From NCBI GenBank assembly GCA_020310875.1, contig CM035427.1, forward strand, positions 86,992,598 to 87,056,597: a stretch of 64,000 bases of DNA, in the 5' to 3' direction. Positions within the stretch are counted from its first letter, which is position 1. Every line of letters starts with the position of its first letter. The stretch is from Ceratopteris richardii. Lineage: Eukaryota > Streptophyta > Polypodiopsida > Polypodiales > Pteridaceae. Under the pieces are notes generated by a model. That model ran no database searches and was not told the origin of the DNA. It worked only from the letters and a program-made list of their open reading frames with translations. The translations under genes were made by a program, and so were the position numbers. Shown piece after piece: positions 53,910-64,000 of the stretch.

Positions 53910-55244
53910 CTATGACAATGAAAGTTGAGTTCCATCCACACTCCATTCAAGGAGGACTTTAATTTTATCCTCCAACCTCTTACCAATCTGCAGACAAATA
54001 GAAACCTTTAAATGAACATATTTGAGTGTAAGAATTTGTATAAACAAAAGAAGAAATACCATATGCTACTTACCTTATGCCCTTGTATTCTGAACTTTGA
54101 TTGATCCAGATCCTCAAATCCCATGATTACTAGATGTTCTCTCACGTTGGCAAGAGTCCAATGATGATTTACTGAAATAACTTCCATTTCATTGTTGGGT
54201 AGATTTATCTTAATTTCAAATGAAATTAAAACACCCTCAGAACTTTGTAATGGTATCCATTCACCAAGTTTACACATCCAACGATCATAATAGAATCTAA
54301 TGTACAATGAAGTACGATGTTTCAAGTATCGAAATCCTATGCCTCTTGCACCAATTTTACAAATGTATCTATCCCCTTTGGTGCATCCTTCTACAAGTCC
54401 CCATTTTTCACCTAGCAAACACTCTACCTGCTCATACGTGATATCTTTTAACATGAACATTGTTGACGTCTCTAGAATTGTGAATATCTGAAATAAATGT
54501 ACAAAACAATGAACAGGAACACACCAATGTAATCCTATAGATCTTGAAACTCTTGTAAATTTCAAAGAGTTGTGTATGTCCATCACCATCTTATGCTTCA
54601 AAGATGTTAATGTCCATACATCAGGTTGCGGCCACTCAAGCTTTAAGAGAGAATCTACCTTAATCATCTCTAACTTGCCAAAATCATTTGATGAAGAGGG
54701 TACAACATATGTATGTGTGTAAAAGAAAACTCTCTCACATAATAGCTGAGCAGGACGGGCTTGTGGAAAGACTATCGACCCAACATCTGCATGCAATGCT
54801 TGGAAAGTACCTGTAAGACTATGAAGTGGTTGTTCTTCCACCAAGGTAGAAGGAAATATGTCTACAACAAAAAAATACACAACTTAGCTAGGTATATTCT
54901 GAAATTTGGACAAAAGTCAATGAGTAATACTTACAGTTGATAGGATATCTCATTTTGTTTGAGTTTTCCAATTTCATGGTTGACATTGTGAACACATGTT
55001 GTACAATGGCAACAGTTTCACCATTTTTGAGCTTTTTGAAGCCTAGTAACTTCCCTTTCCAATGAAGATCCAAGTTTCCACGATCTCTCACACGGTGAGG
55101 ACCAACACCAGAGGGTTGCATGTACACCCATGCACCTTTGCAGAACTCCTGTCCTAACCAAAATCCTTCTGGAGCCTTGATATTGTGACATTTTATCGCG
55201 ATAACCTCATCTTTTGGACGTCTATGAGATTTAGGTTTCTCCAT
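53910..55244 (-). CDS. Gene A: intact three-exon gene of unknown function (391 aa)
   Basis: Exon 1 55244-54935, intron 54934-54862 (73 bp), exon 2 54861-54074, intron 54073-53988 (86 bp), exon 3 53987-53910 with TAG. Donors GTAAGT and acceptors TTGTAG and CTGCAG are canonical, and the spliced frame is exactly 392 codons including the stop. The N-terminal part (KAPEGFWLGQEFCKGAWVYM, LHWKGKLLGFKKLKNGE) is faintly like a BAH-type reader domain. The middle has LLCERVFFYTHTYVVP and GCTKGDRYICKIGARGIGF. The C-terminal part spanning the last splice (SFEIKINLPNNEMEVISVNH, LANVREHLVIMGF) has the rhythm of a ubiquitin-like fold. Both domain readings are tentative. A possible further small intron ending ATTTATTTCAG near 54491 cannot be excluded. 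It lies about 500 bp inside the 34-bp terminal repeat. Confidence 0.72.
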
Positions 55245-55738
55245 TGGAGATCAGGCTATGGAAATGACAGTAGGAATTCAAAGAAGATGATGCATAGAGA
55301 AAGAAATGGAGATGCAGGAGCTGCAATGGTGTGCTAGGGAGAGAAAGTAGTGGAAAGAGATGACTTTTTGGGACCTGGGTATGAAAATGGGAGGTTTTGG
55401 AGGGAGAAAGTTGCATTTTGAGTTATTTTTGAAAAAGTCACTTTTTTCACTTCAGTTCATGCACGGATTTTGATTTAGAACCCAAAAATAGCACTTTTGA
55501 TCCTAAAAAGTGGTTGGGGGACCATTAAATGGTGTTATGATGAGTTTTATAACTTTTTGAAAATTTTGAATTTTTGGGCCCAGGTAAGTTACGAGATTCC
55601 TTTCTCTCTCTAGAGGCAAAACCTGAACATAGGGGAATCCTGTCCCCTCATCCCCCTTCAGCCTAGTGATTTATAGGCTATAGACTGTGTCCACCACCCT
55701 CCTCTCATTGGTCCATCACTAATCACTCCTTAATCCAA
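55245..55738. promoter_or_regulatory. 5' region of gene A up to the terminal repeat
   Basis: About 495 bp without supported ORFs, rich in TTTTT/AAAAA. It contains TATAAAA-like sequence on the minus strand near 55545, about 300 bp upstream of the ATG. Confidence 0.4.
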
Positions 55739-55772
55739 AAGGCCCATGCAGGGTTCATTTTTTTCCCTAATG
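55739..55772 (-). repeat. 34-bp terminal repeat, right copy
   Basis: Outer end first on the minus strand: CATTAGGGAAAAAAATGAAC followed by CCTGCATGGGCCTT. Copia-5 gag sequence begins at 55773. Confidence 0.8.
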
Positions 55773-56560
55773 TAGAAGTAAATTTTTGCTTTCTAGTAGA
55801 TGAGATCACATTACCTTTGTCCTTTTGACTAGCCAAGAAAGCTTGATGTACTTTATGCATGATGAACCTGTTCTACCTACATTGATCTTCCTCCAACAAA
55901 ACAAAGACTCACTACTCAAATATTAAGGCATTTGGATTGCCTTTCATCATCAACCAAAGAGTAGAAGCAAAACTCTTATATGAATCTCGAAGAAGATTCA
56001 AAAAAGTATGCGCAAGAAAATACTCTAGCAAGACTTCATCAACAAAAATCAACTTTTCCTTCAAGTCTTTGGTCTTTGTCAAACAAATTTCCATAGAATC
56101 TCCTTCATTCATATGCTCACTCTACAATTGTTTTCAAAGGTAAGCAACATCAACCTCATTTCTTGTCTGGTACAAAGTGGTAAGTCTATCCCAAGCATCC
56201 TTTGCTATTTTGCAAGAGCAAAAATGAGGGATAATGGCACATTTGATAGATAAGCCTATCAATGCATGTGCCTAAGCATTTCTACCACCCAAATGAATTT
56301 TCTCTACATGAGGTGCAGTAGGAACCCCAACACCAATAGGAATCTAAAGATCTTCATCTTCAACGCCATATGCATCACCTTCAATAGCTATATTTGTAGG
56401 TGTAGTGGGTTGTTTTTCAACATCTTTCACAATATTCCATAGTCCTTTTATGATCAATACATGATGCATCATATATGCCCATAGTGGGTATTTGGTACCA
56501 TTCAACTTATCCTGACTCCTAAACATATAGAATACATCATTCCTTTTAGGCATGGCCATT
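55773..56560 (-). pseudogene. Copia-5 gag
   Basis: The minus strand reads FRSQDKLNGTKYPLWAYMMH, GLWNIVKDVEKQ (start of a Copia gag), then broken frames with AHALIGLSIKCAIIPH and AKDAWDRLTTLYQTRNEV, and the open block 56112-55912 (DLKEKLIFVDEVLLEYFLAH). It ends at KDKGNVISSTRKQKFTST where the 34-bp repeat starts. Stops and frameshifts are frequent. Confidence 0.8.
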
Positions 56561-56890
56561 GACTAAAATACCCTGATGTAGAAAAATGATTATATCTAAT
56601 AAAGTTGAACAAAACTACATTGTCACAATCTGTTAAGCCTCTAGCAGACTTTGAGATACTTGTACTAGTGAACTGAAACTTGTATATATGTTTGACACAA
56701 AAAGACAAAATTTCTTGCACAAGCACTGGATAGTGCATTTTGAGGCCAAAAACAACTTAGATTGAAAATTTGACACCACAACATCAAGTAGTTTTGAACT
56801 CTTGATCAACATGAGTATGCTCACCAAATTTCATGTGATTCTGAGACTATGACTTGAGGGGTGTCAACCACACCCTAAATGAAGTGGCAA
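56561..56890. other. Unassigned leader region of Copia-5
   Basis: About 330 bp between the gag start and the possible PBS; short minus-strand ORFs only. Probably the former 5' leader. Confidence 0.4.
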
Positions 56891-57070
56891 GCTGTTGTTA
56901 TACCAATTCTTGGAGTTTGACGTCTACAAAAGCTTGCAAACAACAGAAAGAAGAAGAAGACGATAGGAGCATAATACACAATACTGATTGTATTACCAAG
57001 TGAATGTACTTAGATAAGTAACCTGTTAGGGTTATAGACGTATATACAAGCCAGGCAAAAATTCCACCAA
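56891..57070 (-). repeat. Possible degenerate PBS and 5' LTR end of Copia-5
   Basis: Minus strand ATTGGTATAACAACAGC (56907-56891) resembles a mutated TGGTATCAGAGC site. The adjacent 160 bp on its outer side includes TATATAC and looks like an LTR end. No partner LTR is available. Confidence 0.4.
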
Positions 57071-57109
57071 AAAGAAAACCAAGTCTCGAAAAGAGTAAAG
57101 AGAGAGAGA

Positions 57110-58020
57110 ATAAAGCAAAATTGTTCTAAGAAGCTAGTAGAATTAGATGATAGCTTGAAACAGACAAAGGCAAGGATTGTAGAATTCACATCTCAAGTCC
57201 TATTAGAGACTCCTTCTACCCTAAGATAGGTTCACTATTAGTAGATCCTATCCCAAAAGACTAGGACATGATGTTCAAAGCCTATCACGCATGACTAAGA
57301 GAAGGACTTAATATAATAGAATTAGAAACAAGTTATCCTAGAGTGGACCTAGAGGTAGAAATGATAAATTGCACATGAAGATTGTTGAGGTAGCTCAAGC
57401 TATGTTCAAGACTAGTGAAATCTTTAATCAAAGTAACCTAGTCAAAATAGACTTGCACTTCCAAGGATTACTAGAAGGATTAGAGCAAATCTCATACAAA
57501 CCAGAGAACTTGGTGCCTCAAAAGGGTCACCCTTTTAAAAGTGGAAAAGGATGATTCTTGCCAATAGACTTTATGTTCCTAATCGAATAGTGTGAATTTT
57601 TCTTTCCATTTCCAAATACTCACATGAGTTCTTGAGAGTAATTCAAGAAGATAAATGGGATACAGAACAAATGACTCCCCCAATTATTCAAGAAATATAT
57701 GATCTTCACGATGAATTCCCTCAGGACATCCCACCTATATACAGAGAAGAGGATGACGTTCAATCAAGTAAAAGACTAGACTTTGAATCCAGATCTTTAC
57801 AAGAATTAACACATTTTATATGTCCTTGGGAATCAAAGTCTACTCAAATGCGAGCTCCCATGATAGTGATAAGGAAAGAAGCTAGGAACACTAAGAATGT
57901 AAAGAAAACTAAAAATGAAGTGTCCCCTCACTTTATAATATCTTTTAAAGGTAAATTGACAGTGATGGAACATGTAAGAAGTCAAGTACTAAAACCTACT
58001 TTTATCCACTCATAGGTTGA
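57110..58020 (+). pseudogene. Gypsy-3 gag C-terminal half
   Basis: Reads KKLVELDDSLKQTKARIVEF, then stop-rich text, LHFQGLLEGLEQISYKPEN, YSHEFLRVIQEDKWDTEQM, EIYDLHDEFPQDIPPIYREE and RAPMIVIRKEARN, parallel to gypsy-2 44.4-46.0 kb. Confidence 0.82.
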
Positions 58021-58079
58021 ATCTAATAGGAAAGTTTGTGAGATACTTTAGACAAGATAGGAAATATGAAAAAAGGGTA

Positions 58080-58450
58080 AGAAGGAAACACCTATCTTCC
58101 TATCACCTATAGGGATACATGACTAAGGAATCCTAGATTCAAGAGCAAGAGTTGTCATTGCCACCACTTCCGTATGGAAATGTTGGGGTAAACTAGCTCT
58201 AGGACCCATGTGAATGAAACTATAGATGGTAGATGGGCACATAGAAAAGCCACTAGGATTATTAGAAGGGATCATGCTCACCACTTCTGGTATAGAGTTT
58301 GAACATACCTTTGTGATATGTGATTTTGGGAAAAATCATGTTTATGAAATGATCTTGGGTTGACTCATTATGAGACAATTGCAGATAGCACAAGATTGGA
58401 GAAAAAATTATTTGTACTTATAGAATGTAAGGTCAATTACCGAGGTTAAC
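58080..58450 (+). pseudogene. Gypsy-3 protease region
   Basis: Broken-frame remnants of TYLPITY, DGHIEKPLG and YEMILG-type text matching gypsy-1 24.7-25.0 kb. Stops are frequent. Confidence 0.65.
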
Positions 58451-58606
58451 CTCAAGGATTACTCTCATAGAAACGTCACATTGGAATCCCACTCATAAAA
58501 TGCAAGGGGATATGGAATCAATGCACTCCATAGGTTCAGATCCTTCATGGATGCATGAGGATACCGAGTTTTGTATGTGTAAGATTGTACAAGAAGAAGA
58601 GAAAGA

Positions 58607-59165
58607 GTGATGGATAGAGACATAGGAGCATTGAAAAGTCATACATCAATTCAAGACCCAGCCAATGCCCCTATTATATTTCCATATAAAGAGTTTGAAC
58701 CTCATGCTTGGGTTGAAATATTAGCAAAAATGGACATAGCTATGAATGAAGAACGATGGACCCCCATTGTGATGAGGCGAGCTATGATATTTTAGTATTT
58801 ATCTATGAACTGATAGTTGAAGGATATGAGCCTAGTATGGTCGCATGTGACGAAGAAGAGCATGTTGAGGACTTAGAATCCATCTTGAAGGATCCATATT
58901 TTGAATTAATAGAGGAATATTTGTACCTCGTAGACGCCAAGGCCCACGAGCTGAACAAGTGTAAGAATGTTGTCCATTAACCATGCGAGTTGAAACTAAA
59001 AACAATAGGAAGAAACATATAAAGAACCCTTCAACTCAAGAAGAAGAGGAATCCTTGTTTGAGGTGTCAAAAAACTTTAAGAAATATGAAATAGATGATA
59101 GAAAGATCATGTTCAGAATGCCAAAATATGAGGCTATCAAGGGAGAAGCTTATGATAACAAATAA
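58607..59165 (+). pseudogene. Gypsy-3 linker
   Basis: EFEPHAWVEILAKMDIAMNE, then after a frame change DEASYDILVFIYELIVEGYE, EEHVEDLESILKDPYFELIE, and VSKNFKKYEIDDRKIMFRMP. This is the segment that is partly inverted in gypsy-1. Confidence 0.75.
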
Positions 59166-59249
59166 CAAACAAAGAAAGTAGTCGTAATGATGGAAGACAA
59201 AGAGGAATGACGTAAATACAAAGGAAACGAACTACATACCAAGGAAGAA

Positions 59250-59765
59250 AGAACAAGAATTGACAAATCTCTTGTGAGAACATCGAGGTGTGTTTGCTTG
59301 GACATATAAGGATTCAAAAGGAGTGAATTAGAAAATTTGCTCACAAAGGATCCCCAGGACTTTGGAAGCCAATCCTACCACATAGATTGTTATTAGATGC
59401 ATGCTTGCATAGCCTATGGGAAAAGGAAACATATAGACTTGCCCATATCATACGTGAGTAGACAACTGAACCTTGTAGAAAGAAACTACACTACAACTGA
59501 ACAAGAAGGACAAGGCGAGTTTTATGCAGTGAAAAACTTTTGATATTATTTGCTTACAAACAAGTTTAAATTCTTTATAGGCCATCAAGTGTTACTTTAC
59601 TTGGTGAAAAAACCTTGCTATATTAGCAAGCTGGTAAGATGGTTTCTCTTACTAATGGAATACAATTTTGAGGTTTTTGTTAGGAAAGGTAAAACCTTAG
59701 TTAGGGTAGCTCTCCTTTCATGAATCACTTTAGGAGAATCCATTCAATGTGTGTCAGATAATGTT
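59250..59765 (+). pseudogene. Gypsy-3 RT start joined to RNase H
   Basis: HRGVFAWTYKDSKGVN (RT N-terminus) is followed within about 100 bp by IDLPISYVSRQLNLVERNYT, KFKFFIGHQVLLYLVKKPC and WFLLLMEYNFEVFVRKGKT (RNase H). The polymerase part, about 1 kb in gypsy-1, is deleted. Confidence 0.8.
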
Positions 59766-60046
59766 TTTGTGATGCATATTTGTTGGAACTTCCATCTAAA
59801 AGTAGTTCCAAATTCAGCAAAACAATTAGTGCCAATCTTGAAGTTTTCGGAAGGATTTCATCACTCCGATTGACATTCAAAAAAATTAAAAATTTTCTTC
59901 CAAAGTGGTCATCTCTAAACTCTTAAAAATGTCTTTGATATGCTTTTTTGAATTTATTAACCTCTCTCTTGAGTATATGTAGGTTGGAGAAATCGAACAT
60001 GTGCTCCGATTAGCACAAGGAGAGATATTTGACTTCTCATTTAAAC

Positions 60047-60220
<174 letters not shown>

Positions 60221-60761
60221 CCCTCAACATAAATATGCCTATCTCTTAGATGCATTGTCTATATCTGTGTCTCACAGCATCTATGTAGCCAACTGATAGT
60301 ATGTAACCTTACATATTGTGTGATAGCCCATGCATGTACCCTATGTTCTAAAGTGTTTGTGTGTAAGGTACCGTATGATATTCTAAGAATTATCATATGT
60401 ATGAGAGTAATTAACACTGCATATATATGTTTGTCAATGTATGTGCATGGGTATGGTTAAGTATGTGCTCATGTGTAAGTATGTGCATTGATGTAGGAGG
60501 CATGGATAAGAGTGAATTGTGTATATACATGTGTGATTGCATGTGTATGTAAGGGTGTGTGCGGATGTGAGCATATGTGAATGTATATGACATGTGCATT
60601 TGTGGATGTTTGTATATAGTTGTCATAAATAGATATATCTTATGTGTGAATTGATATATGTGTTTTTGTGTGGAAATCCTTAAGAGCACCTAATTTTGTG
60701 AGTTGTTCCTATATATATATAGGTGAATGAATGTTCTTGGAGATTTGCACTCAAAAATGGT

Positions 60762-60900
<139 letters not shown>

Positions 60901-61159
60901 TGAGTAGCTAATTTTCTACGTGTTTTTATTGTAATGTATATGTGTGGGTTGGTACCTAAAATCATAGGAATATGTGGGTTGGCCTATGTGATTTAATTTG
61001 AGTATGAGGATGTATGTGCATATGTGCTAATGTGTTAATATATTTTGTGCGTTTATAAGAATTTACCTATATGTAAAAATAAGCCTATACATGTGTGTAT
61101 GTGCCGATGCCTATGTGCATGGTTATTTATTTATGTGATGTATGAATGTATGTCCTAAC

Positions 61160-61340
<181 letters not shown>

Positions 61341-61822
61341 TATATCCTAAAGTACTTTATTGATTAAAATAAAGAGTAAAAACAAAAACAAACATGTGTA
61401 TATAACCATATGTGTATGTATAGGTAGTAGCATGTGTGTACATATATGAGTACTATTTCTCAGTGGGTACATATACATCTATATGAATGCGTACGCAAGG
61501 TTTTATTTATATGTGTATGTGTATTATGGTATAATGTAGTCTATGTGATTAATAAAAACATACCCTAAAACATAGAGATTAATTAAATTAATACATTAAA
61601 ATAAAAACACAATAGAAATAATAACAAAACAAAAAGTGCATTTAGAATGTGCATATAGCATGAGTGTAACCATGTGTGCATACAAATAGTATGTTATGTG
61701 TAAGTGTGTGTGAGTTTAGTAACTAGGACATGTATATGAGCTAGAACAATTATAGCAAGTATGAATATAGTATCTAGTTAATGTATGTATAATTACTAAA
61801 ATAAGAGTATGTGTGCAACTAG

Positions 61823-61950
<128 letters not shown>

Positions 61951-61964
61951 AAAACGCGGTTTTA

Positions 61965-62560
61965 ACTTGTGTTGTGGATGAAGAAGAGCATGATAAGAGT
62001 TTGGATTTAGCACATGTAGGTGCCCTAGGGACACATTACTCTAAGCAGAAAAACCTTTAGACATTGAGATAATTACGTGAATATTTACTTACAATGGAAG
62101 TAGATGTCTAGAATTTTCTTAAGGATTATCCATCTTGTATCAGTAGATCCCCTATTGAACATGTAACTTTATATTAAGTGTCACTAATACTAGAGTGGAT
62201 TCGTTATTTGTTGACTTCTTGAACAGAAAATTTTTTTCTTAAGATATGACCTTAGTTTGACAAAGACATCCAGAGGAGGAAGCACAAGTTAAGCACTCAT
62301 TGGTGATAGTTTATAGAGATGTAGGAGAGATGAATATTTGAGGTTATGCATGCATGAAAGTGCTTATTTTCGAATCCAAGAAACTTTGCACAATGGTGTT
62401 GCAAGTATAAAGTTAGGACCAGATCATGTGGTCAAAGCCATTCTATTTACAATTCTTTGGTGTCTCACACTTCACATGGATGCACATACATATGTGAAAC
62501 TTTGTGGCATGTGCCACAGGGCTTAGTATCATATATGTAAGGATGAGATGTCATTGACAC
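61965..62560 (+). pseudogene. Gypsy-3 integrase zinc modules
   Basis: First module [20 protein letters not shown] and then EVDV-stop-NFLKDYPSC; second module MRLCMHESAYFRIQETLHNG, GPDHVVKAILF and DAHTYVKLCGMCHRA. The same two-module order is seen in gypsy-1. Many stops; the core is missing. Confidence 0.72.
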
Positions 62561-62651
62561 CCATGATTGGAGGACGTGCAGTAAGGCTGGTCATACTATT
62601 GATGAGTGTAGAAATCTTGCTAAACGCAATGAAAAGAAGAAGGAATCCGTA

Positions 62652-63230
62652 ATGTCTATTGCTGAAAATTCAGCAAATGCAAAGAATGATGAAGTTAACA
62701 TGGCTCAAGATTTTTGGGCTTGTGTTGTTACATGTCATTATGATGCTTCTTTACATTCTAAATGTATGGTTGTGAGTGAGGCTGATTCGGATTGGTTCTT
62801 TGATAGTGGTGCTTCAAAGCACATAACATCATGCAAAAGATTTTTTGCCTCTTTGAAAGATGCACCTAAAGGAGGACATGTGGTGTGTGCAAACAATGCC
62901 TCTTATCCTATCATTGGAGTAGGAGAAATTGACCTTACGGCTGCAAATGGAGGTGTGATTCTCTTGAAAAATGCATTGTATGTGCCCGGTATCAAGAAGA
63001 AATTAATTTCAGTTCTGTTGATTGCCAAAGTTGGACTTCATGTACACTTTGTTGATGATAAGTGTATGGTTCATGATTTCAACAATGGTGATGTTATCGT
63101 GATGTCCGGTACATTATGTAATGGTTTGTATCGCATCGATACATACAAAAGGGCTAGCTCGAATGCCTTAGTTGCTCATACTTCTCCATGGCTGAAATGG
63201 AGCTTTGCCATGCTCGTTTTGGTCATTTAA
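62652..63230 (+). pseudogene. Copia-6 protease and pre-integrase segment
   Basis: 192 open codons. It carries DWFFDSGASKHITSCKRFF (protease DSG), CANNASYPIIGVGEIDL, LLKNALYVPGIKKKLISV and HDFNNGDVIVMSGTLCNGLY. A one-base frameshift near 63185 ends the frame; the integrase continues in the next one. The zinc knuckle C-terminal half lies just upstream of the first ATG. Confidence 0.88.
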
Positions 63231-64000
63231 ACTTCAATAGTTTGCTCTACTTGCAAAAGAAGGACATGGGTATTGGTTTGCCTACACTTGAGTCCATTGA
63301 AAAGCATGCATGTGAAGGTTGCATTCTTGGAAAAATGCATCGTGCTTCTTTTCCAAAAGATAGTCATACACACACTACAAGAAAATTGCAACTTGTTTAT
63401 AGTGATGTATGTGGTCCGATCAAGACTCCATCTTTTGGGAAGCATGTATATTTTGTTACCTTCATTGATGATGCTACTCGCCATACATGGGTGTATCCTA
63501 TGAAAGCAAAGAATGAGGTATTTTCTTGCTTCAAAGCATTTTTAGCTATGGCTGAAAATTTTTCTTCACAAAAGCTTTTGACTCTACGCACGGATCGTGG
63601 TGGTGAATACATGGAACATGAGTTTAATGCTTTTCTTCGTGAAAGAGGTATTTCACACCAATGTACGGTGCCATATACACCTCAACAAAATGGTGTTGCC
63701 GATCGTAAAAATAGAACTCTACTTGAAATGGCACAATGTATGGTTAAAGGAAAGCATCTTCCTCATAAGTTTTGGATGGAAGCGGTCATGTGTGCAAATT
63801 ATGTGTTGAATCGCTTCCCTACAAAAGCATTGAGATTCATCACTCCTTATGAGGCTTGGAATGGTCATAAGCCTATGGTTAGTCATATGCGTGTGTTTGG
63901 TTGTTTGGCATATGCTCTTGTGCCATCACAACGTCACAAACTTGATGACAAGGCAAAGAAATGTATATTTGTTGGTTATAGTGCTGAAAGTAAGGGATAT
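63188..64000 (+). pseudogene. Copia-6 integrase (open to the window end)
   Basis: The frame from ATG 63188 reads AELCHARFGHLNFNSL (His pair), CEGCILGKMHRASFPK (Cys pair), LVYSDVCGPIKTPSFG (first Asp), TFIDDATRHTWVYPMKAK, LLTLRTDRGGEYMEHEF (second Asp) and TPQQNGVADRKNRTLLEMA. With a 35-residue spacing the third catalytic position is Asp (usually Glu). It goes on to ITPYEAWNGHKPMVSHMRVF and FVGYSAESKGY at the window edge without a stop. Confidence 0.88.

Larger units (their letters stand above)
49375..55772 (-). mobile_element. Candidate multi-gene DNA transposon, rearranged
   Basis: The blocks 49375-51628 (gene C) and 52256-55772 (genes A and B) are both bounded outwardly by the same 34-bp sequence, and Copia-5 sequence follows directly outside each copy. 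Re-inverting 49370-52255 would place gene C convergent with A and B, make the 34-bp repeats terminal inverted repeats, and put Copia-5 gag, protease and integrase into one order and strand. This fits one insertion into Copia-5 followed by an inversion and some loss at the centre. A target-site duplication is not evident (flanks CTA and ACA). The superfamily is not recognised. Confidence 0.55.
62582..64000 (+). mobile_element. Copia-6, 5' truncated and running off the window
   Basis: Begins abruptly inside a gag zinc knuckle (CSKAGHTIDEC) next to gypsy-3, then protease and integrase in normal Copia order. RT and RNase H would lie beyond 64000. Confidence 0.88.

Noticed and set aside
51595-55772. 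CACTA-type transposon because the ends read CATTAGGG
   Set aside because: The ends are not CACTA, a 3-bp target duplication is not seen (CTA and ACA), and none of the genes shows the plant CACTA transposase motifs.

Overview
This is plant nuclear DNA made almost entirely of transposable elements in several states of decay. No rRNA, tRNA gene, operon or bacterial feature was seen. The evidence for a plant is: Copia and Ty3/gypsy LTR retrotransposons with plant-type primer-binding sites (initiator-Met type TGGTATCAGAGC; Asp type TGGCGCCGTTGCCGGGG), a plant carboxylesterase (CXE/GID1-like) fragment, and short GT-AG introns. The density of nested insertions and long (TA)n tracts suggest a large, repeat-laden genome (conifer, fern or lycophyte would fit). 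The species cannot be told from the sequence.

Layout. 1-3.3 kb: gypsy RT scrap, a candidate tRNA-derived SINE, CA/TG-rich low-complexity DNA. 3.35-9.3 kb: a decayed but structurally complete Copia element on the minus strand with both LTRs and its PBS. 9.3-13.4 kb: CA-rich DNA with a 151-bp tandem duplication, then scraps of a gypsy integrase and a Copia RT/RNase H. 13.4-17.4 kb: the relic of a long gene of unknown identity (minus strand). 18.8-26.1 kb: gypsy-1 (minus), carrying a nested, internally deleted Copia and a ~196-bp microinversion. 26.9-29.8 kb: truncated Copia-3 (minus). 29.8-32.8 kb: an LTR element carrying a carboxylesterase gene fragment (copy A), interrupted by a solo Copia LTR and by gypsy-2. 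32.8-46.2 kb: gypsy-2 (plus) with an unusual AATCGCGATT-type repeat array in its leader. Its gag is split by an intact 6.8-kb Copia (Copia-4, one 1402-aa gag-pol ORF, TSD CTGAT) and by a 5'-inverted LINE fragment. 46.2-48.7 kb: copy B of the carboxylesterase element. 48.7-57.1 kb: a Copia-5 element (minus) split by a block of three intron-containing genes (called A, B, C here) bounded by 34-bp repeats, best read as an uncharacterised DNA transposon later rearranged by an inversion. 57.1-62.6 kb: gypsy-3 (plus), with four long (TA)n-(TG)n arrays between RNase H and integrase. 62.6-64 kb: Copia-6 (plus), running off the window.

The only element here with a full uninterrupted gag-pol reading frame is Copia-4. 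Gene A in the candidate DNA transposon also has an intact spliced reading frame (391 aa). Almost all other coding sequence is pseudogenic. The most interesting parts are the three-gene spliced block (49.4-55.8 kb), the gene fragment carried by an LTR retrotransposon (two copies, about 95% identical by eye), the palindrome-rich leader array of gypsy-2, and the unidentified long relic gene at 13.4-17.4 kb. Element names (Copia-1 to -6, gypsy-1 to -3) are local labels. All identities and counts were made by eye.
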